64,000 nucleotides of DNA from Chloroflexota bacterium (GTDB lineage: Bacteria > Chloroflexota > Anaerolineae > Promineifilales > Promineifilaceae). Below are positions 40,672 to 49,545 of this stretch, in pieces. Under the pieces are notes generated by a model. The model had not been told where the DNA came from. It was given only the letters and a program-made list of their open reading frames with translations, and ran no database searches. Numbering within the stretch: the stretch's first letter is position 1; each line of letters opens with the position of its first letter. The position numbers and the translations under genes were made by a program. The DNA lies in assembly GCA_024277135.1 (NCBI GenBank), contig JAJRVV010000102.1, positions 22,885 to 86,884 of the forward strand, read 5' to 3'.

Positions 40672-41274
40672 TTAGTCCAGCGCCTCGCCCAATTCATACC
40701 GGGCAAAGCGGCGAATCATGATGTTTTCGCCGGTCATGCGAATGGCATCCAAAATCAAATCCTTGATTTTGACGCCCTCATCTTTGATGAAGGGCTGTTC
40801 CAGCAGACAAAATTCTTCGTAGAATTTATTCATCCGGCCAGAAATGATTTTTTCGACGATAGCTTCCGGTTTTCCTTGGGCCAATGCCTGATTCCGCAAC
40901 ACGTCCAATTCGCGGTTGAGATGTTCTTGGGGCACATCTTCGGTGTTGAGGTATCGGGGGCTGGCAGCGGCGATGTGTAGGGCAATATCGTGCGCCAGGG
41001 TCTTGAATTGGTCGTTCCGCGCCACAAAATCAGTCTCGCAGTTCAACTCTAAAATCACGCCAACGCGGTTGCCGGGATGAGCGTACATCTCAATCAACCC
41101 TTCTTTGGCGGCCCGGTCGGCGCGTTTGGCGGCGCGCGCCGCTCCTTTTTCGCGCAGGATGTCCACGGCCGCTTCGTAATCGCCATTCGTTTGTTCCAGA
41201 GCTTTTTTCGCGTCCAAAACGCCAGCGCCGGTTGCCTGACGCAGTTCTTTTACCATTTGTGCTGTAATTTTCAT
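40672..41274 (-). CDS. tsf: Elongation factor Ts
   Basis: VKELRQATGAGVLDAKKALEQTNGDYEAAVDILREKG; ELNCETDFVARNDQF. Confidence 0.96.
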   Translation of the reverse strand: MKITAQMVKELRQATGAGVLDAKKALEQTNGDYEAAVDILREKGAARAAKRADRAAKEGLIEMYAHPGNRVGVILELNCETDFVARNDQFKTLAHDIALHIAAASPRYLNTEDVPQEHLNRELDVLRNQALAQGKPEAIVEKIISGRMNKFYEEFCLLEQPFIKDEGVKIKDLILDAIRMTGENIMIRRFARYELGEALD

Positions 41275-41317
41275 TTAGTATGACTCCTCAGGATTGGGTC
41301 TTTTCTTCCCCTTTCGC

Positions 41318-41359
41318 GCCAAGACATCCGGCCTCTTGGCAGAAGTCGGATGTCTTGGC
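41318..41359. repeat. Dispersed AGACATCCG palindrome, copy 1 (intergenic tsf/rpsB)
   Basis: GCCAAGACATCCG-16 nt-CGGATGTCTTGGC, 13-bp perfect arms. Confidence 0.85.
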
Positions 41360-41385
41360 ACAACCCAGGGGCATTTGTATTGGTT

Positions 41386-42348
41386 TTATTCGCTTTCTTC
41401 TTCGTCGGCGCCGGGGGCGGCCGTTTCTTCAGTTGTCGTCTCTGCGGCCGTTTCCGTGGCAGGCTCTGCGGCTACTGTCTCTGCGGCCGTCTCTTCGGCT
41501 GTCGTCTCTACGGCCGCGGAAGCGGCTGCTTCATCTTCAGCTTCGCGCAGTTTGGCCAGGGTAGATTCGCCTAACAACACCTCGTCTTCAGCGTCTTCCA
41601 TGCCATCAAAGGATTCGCGGGCGTACCCATCGTAATCCGTAATTTCTTCTTCGAGGGTTTCTTTGTGCATGGCAATCCCTTCCAGAGCGGCGTCAGCCAT
41701 TTTGCTGACGAGAAGCTTGATGGCGCGGATGGCGTCATCGTTGGAGGGGATGATGTAATCAATCGGGTCAGGATCGCAGTTGGTATCCATCACGGCGATG
41801 ATGGGGATGTTCAGGATGTTGGCCTCGCGCACGGCCGTTTCTTCTTTGTTCACATCCACAACAAACAGCAGCGCCGGCAGACCGGACATTTCCCGGATAC
41901 CGCCCAAACGCAGATTCAACTTTTCGATTTCCCGCTCTTTCCGCAGACGTTCCTGCTTTTTGAGCAATTCCAATTCGCCGGCGTCACGGCGCGCTTCCAG
42001 CTTTTTCAGGTAATCAATCCGTTGGCGGATGGTTTGCCAGTTTGTCAATGTGCCGCCCAGCCAGCGAACGCTGACATACGGCTGTCCGGCGCGGGACGCT
42101 TCATTGGCGATGGTGTCTTGCGCCTGCCGCTTGGTGCCGACAAACAAAATCTCGCCGCCTTCGGCAACGGTATCCCGAACCAGATTATATGCTTCCTCCA
42201 ATAATATCAGGGTTTGTTGTAAATCGAGGATATGAATGCCGTTGCGCTCCGTAAAGATGTACGGTTTCATCTTAGGGTTCCAACGACGAGTACGATGTCC
42301 AAAATGCACGCCGGTTTCCAGCAGCGCTTTCATCGAAACGATGGCCAT
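41386..42348 (-). CDS. rpsB: 30S ribosomal protein S2 with long acidic/Ala-Thr low-complexity C-terminal extension
   Basis: [55 protein letters not shown]. Confidence 0.97.
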   Translation of the reverse strand: MAIVSMKALLETGVHFGHRTRRWNPKMKPYIFTERNGIHILDLQQTLILLEEAYNLVRDTVAEGGEILFVGTKRQAQDTIANEASRAGQPYVSVRWLGGTLTNWQTIRQRIDYLKKLEARRDAGELELLKKQERLRKEREIEKLNLRLGGIREMSGLPALLFVVDVNKEETAVREANILNIPIIAVMDTNCDPDPIDYIIPSNDDAIRAIKLLVSKMADAALEGIAMHKETLEEEITDYDGYARESFDGMEDAEDEVLLGESTLAKLREAEDEAAASAAVETTAEETAAETVAAEPATETAAETTTEETAAPGADEEESE

Positions 42349-42540
42349 AGGGGTATTCTCCTTTAAGTTAGTTTTACGCTTCCACGCGCTTCAACCTGCC
42401 GCAGGACTCGCATGACCGACGCGCCAGTATGACTTTCGGGGGTATCTGATTAAGATTAAGAGAGCCGGGATGGCGCGATGCGAGCACACCCACGTTAGTC
42501 CGCGCGTGTGTAAGATGTTAATCACTCTTGAAAAAGAGCC
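42349..42540 (-). promoter_or_regulatory. rpsB 5' leader, about 190 nt with hairpin potential
   Basis: Long untranslated segment between the predicted promoter and ATG with complementary CACACG/CGTGGGTGTG segments. Confidence 0.4.
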
Positions 42541-42545
42541 GGTAA

Positions 42546-42573
42546 ATTATAGCTTAAGTGAAAATCGGCGCAA
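42546..42573 (-). promoter_or_regulatory. Predicted sigma70-type promoter of rpsB operon
   Basis: Minus strand TTGCGC-16 nt-TATAAT. Confidence 0.55.
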
Positions 42574-42574
42574 A

Positions 42575-43369
42575 TCATTTCCAGCGAGTGAGGATGGTTT
42601 CCCGTTGGAACAGTTGAATCGCCAGATAAACGAGAACCACGTCCAACACGGCCGTCACCGCCGCCATCACCCAAATCATCGTCTGGTTCACCAGAATCAA
42701 GCCCATGGATTGGCCCACGATGAGCAAAATCAAGGGCATGATGACCAGCGCCGACAACTGTTCCGCCACGCGCGGATCGGAGACGCGGGATGAGACCATG
42801 ACAGCCACGCTGACGGCCGTGATCGTCAACAACGGCCCCACCACAAAAATGGCGATCAACCACTCCGGGGCGATCACCTGAGCGAACACCACATCATTCA
42901 CCATAAATCGGGCCGTTACCACGTATATCAGAAATGCCAGCCAGGTGGCCCCCACCGCCGGCACAAACGCGGCAATCGTCTTGCCCGCTAAAAGTTCCGT
43001 TGTGGTGATAGGCGTTGCCAACAGCGGCTCCAAGCTGCGGGACGTTTTCTCCCCGACAATGCTGTAAGCGGCGATGGTGGCCGGAATGGCCACCGGCAAA
43101 ATCATAAACATCAAGGTGTAGAGATTGAGCATATACGCTTGGACGCAATCAGCCTCTTCCATGTCTACACACAGATCGCCCACCAACTCCTCCGGCATCT
43201 CATCCGCAGTTGACATGGAGCTGCCATCATCAAACGAATTAATGGCGACCAACGTGGCAATGGGTAAAATGATGAAGATCAAAGGCAAAAAGGCGACGGT
43301 AAACAACACCAGCCGGTTCTTAAAAACTTCTGCCCATTCTTTGCTAACGATTGTTTTTACTTTGTCCAT
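42575..43369 (-). CDS. ABC-2-type transporter permease (NatB-like)
   Basis: VSKEWAEVFKNRLVLFTVAFLPLIFIILPI...YSIVGEKTSRSLEPLLATPITTTELLAGKTIAAF. Confidence 0.88.
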   Translation of the reverse strand: MDKVKTIVSKEWAEVFKNRLVLFTVAFLPLIFIILPIATLVAINSFDDGSSMSTADEMPEELVGDLCVDMEEADCVQAYMLNLYTLMFMILPVAIPATIAAYSIVGEKTSRSLEPLLATPITTTELLAGKTIAAFVPAVGATWLAFLIYVVTARFMVNDVVFAQVIAPEWLIAIFVVGPLLTITAVSVAVMVSSRVSDPRVAEQLSALVIMPLILLIVGQSMGLILVNQTMIWVMAAVTAVLDVVLVYLAIQLFQRETILTRWK

Positions 43370-43377
43370 TTTTTCAC

Positions 43378-44298
43378 CTACGATTCATCACCTTCGTTGA
43401 CCAACTGCAAGTAGATGTCTTCTAATGAGTGGCGCAGTTCGCCCACAAATTGGATATTGGCGCCGGCATTGACCAGCCGGCGAATGAGTTCCGGATTGTG
43501 CGTTTCCGGATCGTCCAGCGCCAATATCAGCTTGTTGTCAACAGCCTGGATCTGGTTGATGAAGCCGCAGTCGGCAACGGCCGTCACAAAAGGTTCCGCG
43601 CTCGCTTCCGCCAGATGGATCACCACCTGACGGTCGTACATCTGCTGCCTCAACCCGGATGGGGTGTCTACCACCCGCAGGCGGCTGTTAAACACCGCAA
43701 TACGGCCGCACAACCGATCCGCTTCATCCAAGTTGTGGGTGCAGATGAACATCGTGCGCCCCTGCCCCCGCAGTTCGGTAATGAAATCCCGCACCAGTTT
43801 GGCCGCCTCCGGGTCCAGGCCGGCAGTTGGCTCATCCAAAAACAACACTTTCGGCTCGTGGAGCAAGGCGCGGGCAATCGCCAGCTTTTGTTTCATCCCC
43901 TTGCTGAACGTGCTGGCCGCATCCTTTCGCCGTTCCCACAGCCCCAGCATCCGCAGATATTTTTCCACCTGTCCCGGCACATCGGCCACTTCGTAGAGAC
44001 GGCCGTAAATCTCCAGATTCCGCTGCGCCGACAGCCGGTCATACAACCCTGGCGTCTCCGTCAGAATGCCCACATTTCGGCGAATCTCCTGGTCATCCCG
44101 CCCCGCCTGGTAGCCAAACACCGTCGCTTGTCCGGCCGTCGGCCCGATGAGACTGGTCAGCATCCGCACCGTCGTCGTTTTCCCGGCCCCATTCGGCCCC
44201 AAAAAGCCAAACACCTCTCCTTCATCAATTTCCAGCGTCAGCCGATCCACGGCCACATGCTCATCAAACTTCTTCGTCAACCCCACCGTCTTAATCAT
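43378..44298 (-). CDS. ABC transporter ATP-binding protein (NatA-like)
   Basis: GPNGAGKTTTVRMLTSLIGPTAG; FSKGMKQKLAIARALLHEPKVLFLDEPTAGLDPEAA. Confidence 0.93.
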   Translation of the reverse strand: MIKTVGLTKKFDEHVAVDRLTLEIDEGEVFGFLGPNGAGKTTTVRMLTSLIGPTAGQATVFGYQAGRDDQEIRRNVGILTETPGLYDRLSAQRNLEIYGRLYEVADVPGQVEKYLRMLGLWERRKDAASTFSKGMKQKLAIARALLHEPKVLFLDEPTAGLDPEAAKLVRDFITELRGQGRTMFICTHNLDEADRLCGRIAVFNSRLRVVDTPSGLRQQMYDRQVVIHLAEASAEPFVTAVADCGFINQIQAVDNKLILALDDPETHNPELIRRLVNAGANIQFVGELRHSLEDIYLQLVNEGDES

Positions 44299-44309
44299 TT
44301 TTTCCGCCT

Positions 44310-45164
44310 TTACAAGTACCGGCTCCGATCCAACGCCTCAGCGTCTAATGCCACAGATAACGGCCGTACCAATTCCACATCCGGCAAAGGGGACAAATCC
44401 GCCGCCGCCGGTTCCGGCCGCCGCAGCCAGAAAATAAGACCGAGGCTGAACAAGGCGAACACGCCCAACAGCGCTTCGGTCACAAACACATTCCAGGTAA
44501 CGGCAGCGTAAACGGCCGTAAAGTTTAATACAGTATGCCACAGAATCGAGAACCCCAGCCAACGAATCTGGCCGCGAACGAACGCCTGCATCACCAGCAG
44601 CGAAGCCGACAAATGAAAAGTGATGGCAAAGACCCGCTCCAACGCCCCCATCAAAATCAAATACCAGGGCGCGGCAAAAACAGCCTCAATTTGCGCCTGA
44701 ACCACCGGCAGTTGTTCGGTGGAAATCTGGTTCAGCAGCGATCCGTCCCGCATCGTCGCCAGCGCCCCCACATTCAACAACGTCACAAAGCCGACCAAAA
44801 TCGCTTCCACGCCGCCATGCCCTGCGCCCAACATCAGCCCGGTTCCCCAGGATCGGGCCTCTTTGGCCCAAAAGCGGCAGGTCAGATAACGGCCGACTTC
44901 CTCAAACAGCCCGGCCGACAACCCCAGGAACAGCGCCAGGATGATGAGATTGCGCGGCACGGCCGTATCCGTCGGCAGCAGCGCCCATTTTTGCAGCGCC
45001 AGCCAATTAAACGGGATATGCCCCACTTGCGATAAAATAAAGGTGGCGCCGCCCACCATAAACAACTCCCAACTCGGCCGGCGGCGGCGATGGATCAACC
45101 GCGCCAACCACAGCGGGAAGCCAATCATTAGCAACACATCCAGGGCGTACCAGAAAAAAATCAT
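44310..45164 (-). CDS. YhfC-like putative intramembrane metalloprotease
   Basis: LFEEVGRYLTCRFWAKEARSWGTGLMLGAGHGGVEAILVG, polytopic. Confidence 0.75.
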   Translation of the reverse strand: MIFFWYALDVLLMIGFPLWLARLIHRRRRPSWELFMVGGATFILSQVGHIPFNWLALQKWALLPTDTAVPRNLIILALFLGLSAGLFEEVGRYLTCRFWAKEARSWGTGLMLGAGHGGVEAILVGFVTLLNVGALATMRDGSLLNQISTEQLPVVQAQIEAVFAAPWYLILMGALERVFAITFHLSASLLVMQAFVRGQIRWLGFSILWHTVLNFTAVYAAVTWNVFVTEALLGVFALFSLGLIFWLRRPEPAAADLSPLPDVELVRPLSVALDAEALDRSRYL

Positions 45165-45184
45165 TGTCTTGCCGCTGGTGCCAG

Positions 45185-45278
45185 TTTTCAGCAATCAGTA
45201 CGGTCTCCCCCTGGCAAACGTCACCAAAAACTGAAAACTGATCACTGAAAACTGATTACTGATTACTGATTACTGATT
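45185..45278. repeat. Heptad-repeat element (ACTGAAA/ACTGATT x7) with inverted AGTTTTC flank, overlaps MscS stop codon
   Basis: 45230-45278: ACTGAAA ACTGATC ACTGAAA ACTGATT ACTGATT ACTGATT ACTGATT; core CTGGCAAACGTCACC related (inverted) to the 39741 element. Confidence 0.9.
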
Positions 45279-46326
45279 GGGCTTCCACCGAATTCGGCGC
45301 CAAATGAACCTGCCGCTGCGGTAACGGAATGATGATACCGGCCTCATTCAACGCCAGGTAAAGCGTCGTGTTCAATTTGTCAATGATGCGCCGGGTTTCC
45401 ACATAATGCTCAATCCAACAGCGCACCCGAAACGTCAACGCCGACTCCCCAAATACTAAAAACAACGCCTCGATGCGCTCGTCCTGCATCACCCAATCCT
45501 GGGCGCGAACGGCGTCAATCATCACCTGACGCGCATACTCGATATCCGTGCCATAGGCGATACCGACATGGGTTTGCACCCGGTACACCGTGCTCGGCTC
45601 GGAGTAGTTCACCACCAACCCCTTGCCGATGACAGAATTAGGCACAGAAACAGTGCGGTTGTCCCTCGTCAAAATGCGGGTGCTGCGCAGCCCGATGTCA
45701 ATTACATCCCCCCAGGTATCAATGTCCTGGATTTCCACCCGGTCCCCCACCTGAAAGGGCTGGTCAATCATAATGGTGAAACCGGTGATCATGTCGCCCA
45801 ACGTTTCTTGCGCCGCCAAGGCAATCGCCAGCGAACCAATGCCCAATGTGGTCACCAATGCGCTGACTTCGATGCCAAAGCGGCCCATCACGGTCACAAT
45901 GACGACGGCCGTCAACACCCCCAACGCCAACCGCCGAAAAAGGTGCAAAAAGCGGTCATCCAATTCTGTTTCGGTCTTATCGGCCACCTCACGGCCGTAC
46001 CAGTAAACCACTCCCCCAATCAACCGGAACAAAAACAGGTAAATCACCAGAATATACAGCATAAAAAAGGCCTGATTGATGTCATCCCGCCAGACGTCCG
46101 GGATAGTGGAAACTTGCCGCAAAGCCAAATCCAGCCCCCCCGCCATGATAGCCAGTCGCAACGGCACGGCCGTTGCCCGCACAATCACATCATCCAACTG
46201 CGTCACCGTCCGCTTTGCCAGCCGCCGCTGCACAAATGCCAGAAAAACTCGGGACAACCGGCTCAACAACGCCGCCGCTAACAAAACAACCAGGCCAACC
46301 AGCAAATCTCGCCAAAATGGGGTCAT
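45256..46326 (-). CDS. MscS-family mechanosensitive channel
   Basis: TTLGIGSLAIALAAQETLGDMITGFTIMIDQPFQVGDRVEIQDIDTWGDVIDIGLRSTRILTRDNRTVSVPNS. Confidence 0.93.
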   Translation of the reverse strand: MTPFWRDLLVGLVVLLAAALLSRLSRVFLAFVQRRLAKRTVTQLDDVIVRATAVPLRLAIMAGGLDLALRQVSTIPDVWRDDINQAFFMLYILVIYLFLFRLIGGVVYWYGREVADKTETELDDRFLHLFRRLALGVLTAVVIVTVMGRFGIEVSALVTTLGIGSLAIALAAQETLGDMITGFTIMIDQPFQVGDRVEIQDIDTWGDVIDIGLRSTRILTRDNRTVSVPNSVIGKGLVVNYSEPSTVYRVQTHVGIAYGTDIEYARQVMIDAVRAQDWVMQDERIEALFLVFGESALTFRVRCWIEHYVETRRIIDKLNTTLYLALNEAGIIIPLPQRQVHLAPNSVEAQSVISNQ

Positions 46327-46537
46327 GGGTCAACGCCTCCTTCAAGTGTATGATCGCTGCAACTTCCGTTATAATATGCCACTGTTCCCGACCTTTCAAG
46401 CGGGGGCTTTCGCTACCCAGACCGATCCCCCCTCATACCCGTAATCTGAAATCGGTAAACGGTTATTAGGGAAACCTACCAGATAAAGCGTTTACAGTGT
46501 ACCGGTTATGGCCTACTGAATGCAAGGAAGGTACGTC

Positions 46538-47893
46538 ATGGAAGAATCATTCGTCAACCTGCCCACAATCGAAGAACTGGAAGCCCTGATACAGAAACGA
46601 AAATTTGATGAGCTGCACCAACTGCTGGCGACCATCCATCCCGCCGACATTGCCGATTTACTGGATGAACTCCCTTCCGAAAGCGCCCTGGCCATATTTG
46701 AACTATTAGCGATTCCCACCGCCAGTGAAGTGCTGGATGAAACCGGCAGTCTGGTGCGGCAAGAGTTGGTGGAAAAAGTTGACGACGAACGGTTGGCCGA
46801 TCTGCTGGACGAGCTGCCCATGGATGACGCCGCCGAATTTCTGGAAGATTTGCCGGACGAAGTGGCCGACCGGCTCATCGGCCTCATGGAACCGGAGGAG
46901 GCGGAAGAAGTCCGGGAACTGCTGGCGTATGAGGAAGAGACGGCAGGGCGTTTGATGACGCGGGATGTGGCGGCGCTGCGCCGTCACTGGACGGCGGCCG
47001 AAACCTTCGACCATTTACGCGCTTTGGACGACGCCGAAACGCTCAACTACCTCTACGTGGTGGATCGGGAGGATAAACTGATCGGCGTCACTCCCCTGCG
47101 TAATTTGATTTTGGCCCAGCCCGATCAAACGATTGAATCCATCATGGCGCGCGACGTGGTCTCGGTTCCGGCCGCCGCCGACCAGGAAGAGATCGCCGAA
47201 ATTGTGGCCCGGTATGACTTTTTTGCCATCCCGGTGGTGGACGACGACGGCCGTCTCCTGGGCGTGGTCACAGTAGACGATGTACTCGACATTTTCCAGG
47301 AAGAAGTCACTGAAGACATCCAACGACTGGGCGGTTCCGAGCCGTTGGATCAACCCTATTTCGCCGCCTCCCTGGGCCAGGTGGTGCGCAAGCGGATTGG
47401 CTGGCTGCTGCTACTGTTTCTGGCCGCCACCCTGTCCGGCGCCGTCATCCGCCATTTCCAACCGTTGATTGACGCCGCGATCATCTTAACCATATTCACT
47501 CCCCTCATCAACGGAACCGGCGGCAACGCCGGTTCCCAAACCGTGGCCACCATCATTCGCGCCATCACCCTAAACGAAGTGCGATTAGGTAATTTATGGC
47601 GCGCATGGCGGCGAGAAATGGCCGCCAGCCTCATCCTGGGAGTCGTCATGGGAGTTGTCGGCTTCGCCCGCGCCCTATTGTGGAACACCGGGTATGACAT
47701 TGCGCTGGTGGTCGCCCTCACCCTGCCCTTTGTCGTCGTCTGGTCAACCACCATCGCCACCATCGTCCCCACCGTCGCCGACCACCTGGGCATTGACCCC
47801 ACCGTGATCAGCGGGCCTATGATTTCTACCCTCGTGGATGCCAGCGGCTTGTTCATCTACTTCTCGCTGGCCCAAGCCATGCTCAACTTGTAA
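46538..47893 (+). CDS. mgtE: Magnesium transporter MgtE
   Basis: HPADIADLLDELPSESA; two CBS domains; NGTGGNAGSQTVATIIRAI. Confidence 0.95.
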   Translation: MEESFVNLPTIEELEALIQKRKFDELHQLLATIHPADIADLLDELPSESALAIFELLAIPTASEVLDETGSLVRQELVEKVDDERLADLLDELPMDDAAEFLEDLPDEVADRLIGLMEPEEAEEVRELLAYEEETAGRLMTRDVAALRRHWTAAETFDHLRALDDAETLNYLYVVDREDKLIGVTPLRNLILAQPDQTIESIMARDVVSVPAAADQEEIAEIVARYDFFAIPVVDDDGRLLGVVTVDDVLDIFQEEVTEDIQRLGGSEPLDQPYFAASLGQVVRKRIGWLLLLFLAATLSGAVIRHFQPLIDAAIILTIFTPLINGTGGNAGSQTVATIIRAITLNEVRLGNLWRAWRREMAASLILGVVMGVVGFARALLWNTGYDIALVVALTLPFVVVWSTTIATIVPTVADHLGIDPTVISGPMISTLVDASGLFIYFSLAQAMLNL

Positions 47894-47907
47894 CTTTGGA
47901 GGCAGCC

Positions 47908-48648
47908 ATGTCACATCCCTTTCCCCCAGTTTTGATCGAAAAGTTAAAAACAGCGCAGCGGGTGGCCGTCCTCACCGGGGCCGGTGTCTCGGCCGAAAGC
48001 GGCGTGCCCACCTTCCGTGAAGCCCAAACCGGCCTGTGGGCGCAGTATGACCCGCAGGAGTTGGCGACGCCGCGCGCCTTCCGCCAAAACCCGAAGCTGG
48101 TGTGGGAATGGTATGCGTGGCGGCGGCAGTTGGCGGCAAAAGCGGAACCCAATCCCGGCCATTTGGCTCTGGCGGAGATGGGAAAGCGCGTCCCTCACTT
48201 CACGCTGATCACGCAAAATGTGGATGGCCTGCATCCTCGTGCCGGCAGCCGACATGTGGTGGCGCTGCACGGCGACATCACCCGCACCAAATGTTTTGCC
48301 GACGGCCGTCCCGTCGCCGTCTGGCCCGAAACCGACCAAATCCCGCCCCGCTGTCCCCGGTGTGATGGCCTGCTCCGCCCCGACGTGGTTTGGTTTGGCG
48401 AGGGGTTGCCGCCGGATGCGCTGGGTACGGCCGTGTCCGCCGCCCGCAGTTGCGACCTATTTTTCTCCATCGGCACCTCCGCCCTCGTCCAGCCCGCCGC
48501 CTCCCTGCCCATCGAAGCCTTAAACAGCGGCGCCTTCGTCGTCGAAATCAACCTCAACGAAACCCCGCTGACGCCGCACATCCATCTGCTGCTCAAAGGC
48601 GCTTCAGGCGTGATACTGCCCAAGCTCATCCAGGCGGTTTGGGCGTAA
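47908..48648 (+). CDS. NAD-dependent protein deacylase, Sir2 family
   Basis: VAVLTGAGVSAESGVPTFREAQTGLW; LITQNVDGLHPRAGSRHVVALHGDI; CPRCDGLLRPDVVWFGEGLP. Confidence 0.94.
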   Translation: MSHPFPPVLIEKLKTAQRVAVLTGAGVSAESGVPTFREAQTGLWAQYDPQELATPRAFRQNPKLVWEWYAWRRQLAAKAEPNPGHLALAEMGKRVPHFTLITQNVDGLHPRAGSRHVVALHGDITRTKCFADGRPVAVWPETDQIPPRCPRCDGLLRPDVVWFGEGLPPDALGTAVSAARSCDLFFSIGTSALVQPAASLPIEALNSGAFVVEINLNETPLTPHIHLLLKGASGVILPKLIQAVWA

Positions 48649-48682
48649 AAGACATCGATTTCTTAGAGAAATCGGATGTCTT
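48649..48682. repeat. Dispersed AGACATC(C)GATTTCT palindrome, copy 2 (intergenic Sir2/sortase)
   Basis: AAGACATCGATTTCT-TAG-AGAAATCGGATGTCTT starting at the Sir2 stop codon; one base missing in the left arm. Confidence 0.85.
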
Positions 48683-48698
48683 AGTTTATACTACCCGC

Positions 48699-49487
48699 AT
48701 GGCTGAACAAGACCCCTCTGAACCCCGCGTGCCGTTGAGCGTGGTATTGATGTCGGTAGGCGGCATTATTTTGGCGGCGGTGTTGCTGATTTGGGCATTG
48801 GTTCCGGCCGCCATGCCCAGAGGCGTGTTTCGGGTGGTGACGGCCGTATTCCCCAACAACAGCCCCCCCCTGCCCACCCCCGTCCCCGCCGCCAGCCTGC
48901 CCGATTTAGCCCCCCAGCCCGGCGGCATAGTCGCCTTGCTGCCCGAAACCCCCATCGAACCGGAATCGCTGCCAGAATACTTCGTCAACGCGGCCGACGC
49001 CATCGTCGCCGACCCGCTGGCCGGCCAGCCCATTCGCATCGTCATCCCCCAGATTGATTTAGATGCGCCGGTCGTCGAGAGCCAACTCACGCCCATTGAG
49101 AGCGACGGCCAAACCTATTACCAATGGCAGGTTCCCAACGGCTTCATGGCCGGGTGGCACAATAGTTCCGCGCTTTTGGGCCAAAAGGGGAACACCGTCC
49201 TCAACGGACATCACAACATCTTTGGCGAACTGTTTCGGGATTTGATTGACCTGGAACAAGGGGCGGAAATCGTCATTTACGACGACAAACGCGCCTTCAC
49301 CTATCGGGTCACGGAGAAATGGATTTTGCCAGAGCGGGGCCAACCGCTGGAAGTACGTTTAGCCAACGCCCGCTGGATGGCCGCCGCCAATGATGAGCGC
49401 ATCACCCTGGTCACCTGCTGGCCTTACACTGACAACTCCCACCGGCTCATCATCGTCGCCAAACCAGTGGGCGCGGCCGGGTCCTAA
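48699..49487 (+). CDS. Sortase family protein
   Basis: MAEQDPSEP...TM...IRIVIPQIDLDAPV...NTVLNGHHNIFGELFRDLIDLEQGAEIVIYDDKRAFTYRVTEKWIL...ITLVTCWPYTDNSHRLIIVAKPV with catalytic His/Cys/Arg. Confidence 0.85.
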   Translation: MAEQDPSEPRVPLSVVLMSVGGIILAAVLLIWALVPAAMPRGVFRVVTAVFPNNSPPLPTPVPAASLPDLAPQPGGIVALLPETPIEPESLPEYFVNAADAIVADPLAGQPIRIVIPQIDLDAPVVESQLTPIESDGQTYYQWQVPNGFMAGWHNSSALLGQKGNTVLNGHHNIFGELFRDLIDLEQGAEIVIYDDKRAFTYRVTEKWILPERGQPLEVRLANARWMAAANDERITLVTCWPYTDNSHRLIIVAKPVGAAGS

Positions 49488-49535
49488 AACGAAAAACGTA
49501 TGCCGTTCCCGTACAGCATTCCGTTTTTCGTTTTA
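49485..49535. terminator. Bidirectional terminator-like inverted repeat between convergent genes, built from the AAAACGA heptad
   Basis: TAAAACGAAAAACG-23 nt-CGTTTTTCGTTTTA, 14-bp perfect arms, overlaps sortase stop codon. Confidence 0.7.
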
Positions 49536-49545
49536 CGCCTTTATC

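Noticed and set aside
43429-44511. 360-aa plus-strand ORF
   Set aside because: Antisense to the NatA-like ATPase with clear Walker motifs; Arg/His/Pro/Gln-rich shadow ORF.
48390-48698. N-terminal 103 residues of the track ORF containing the sortase
   Set aside because: Overlaps Sir2 in another frame and runs through the intergenic palindrome; the sortase start is better placed at ATG 48699.
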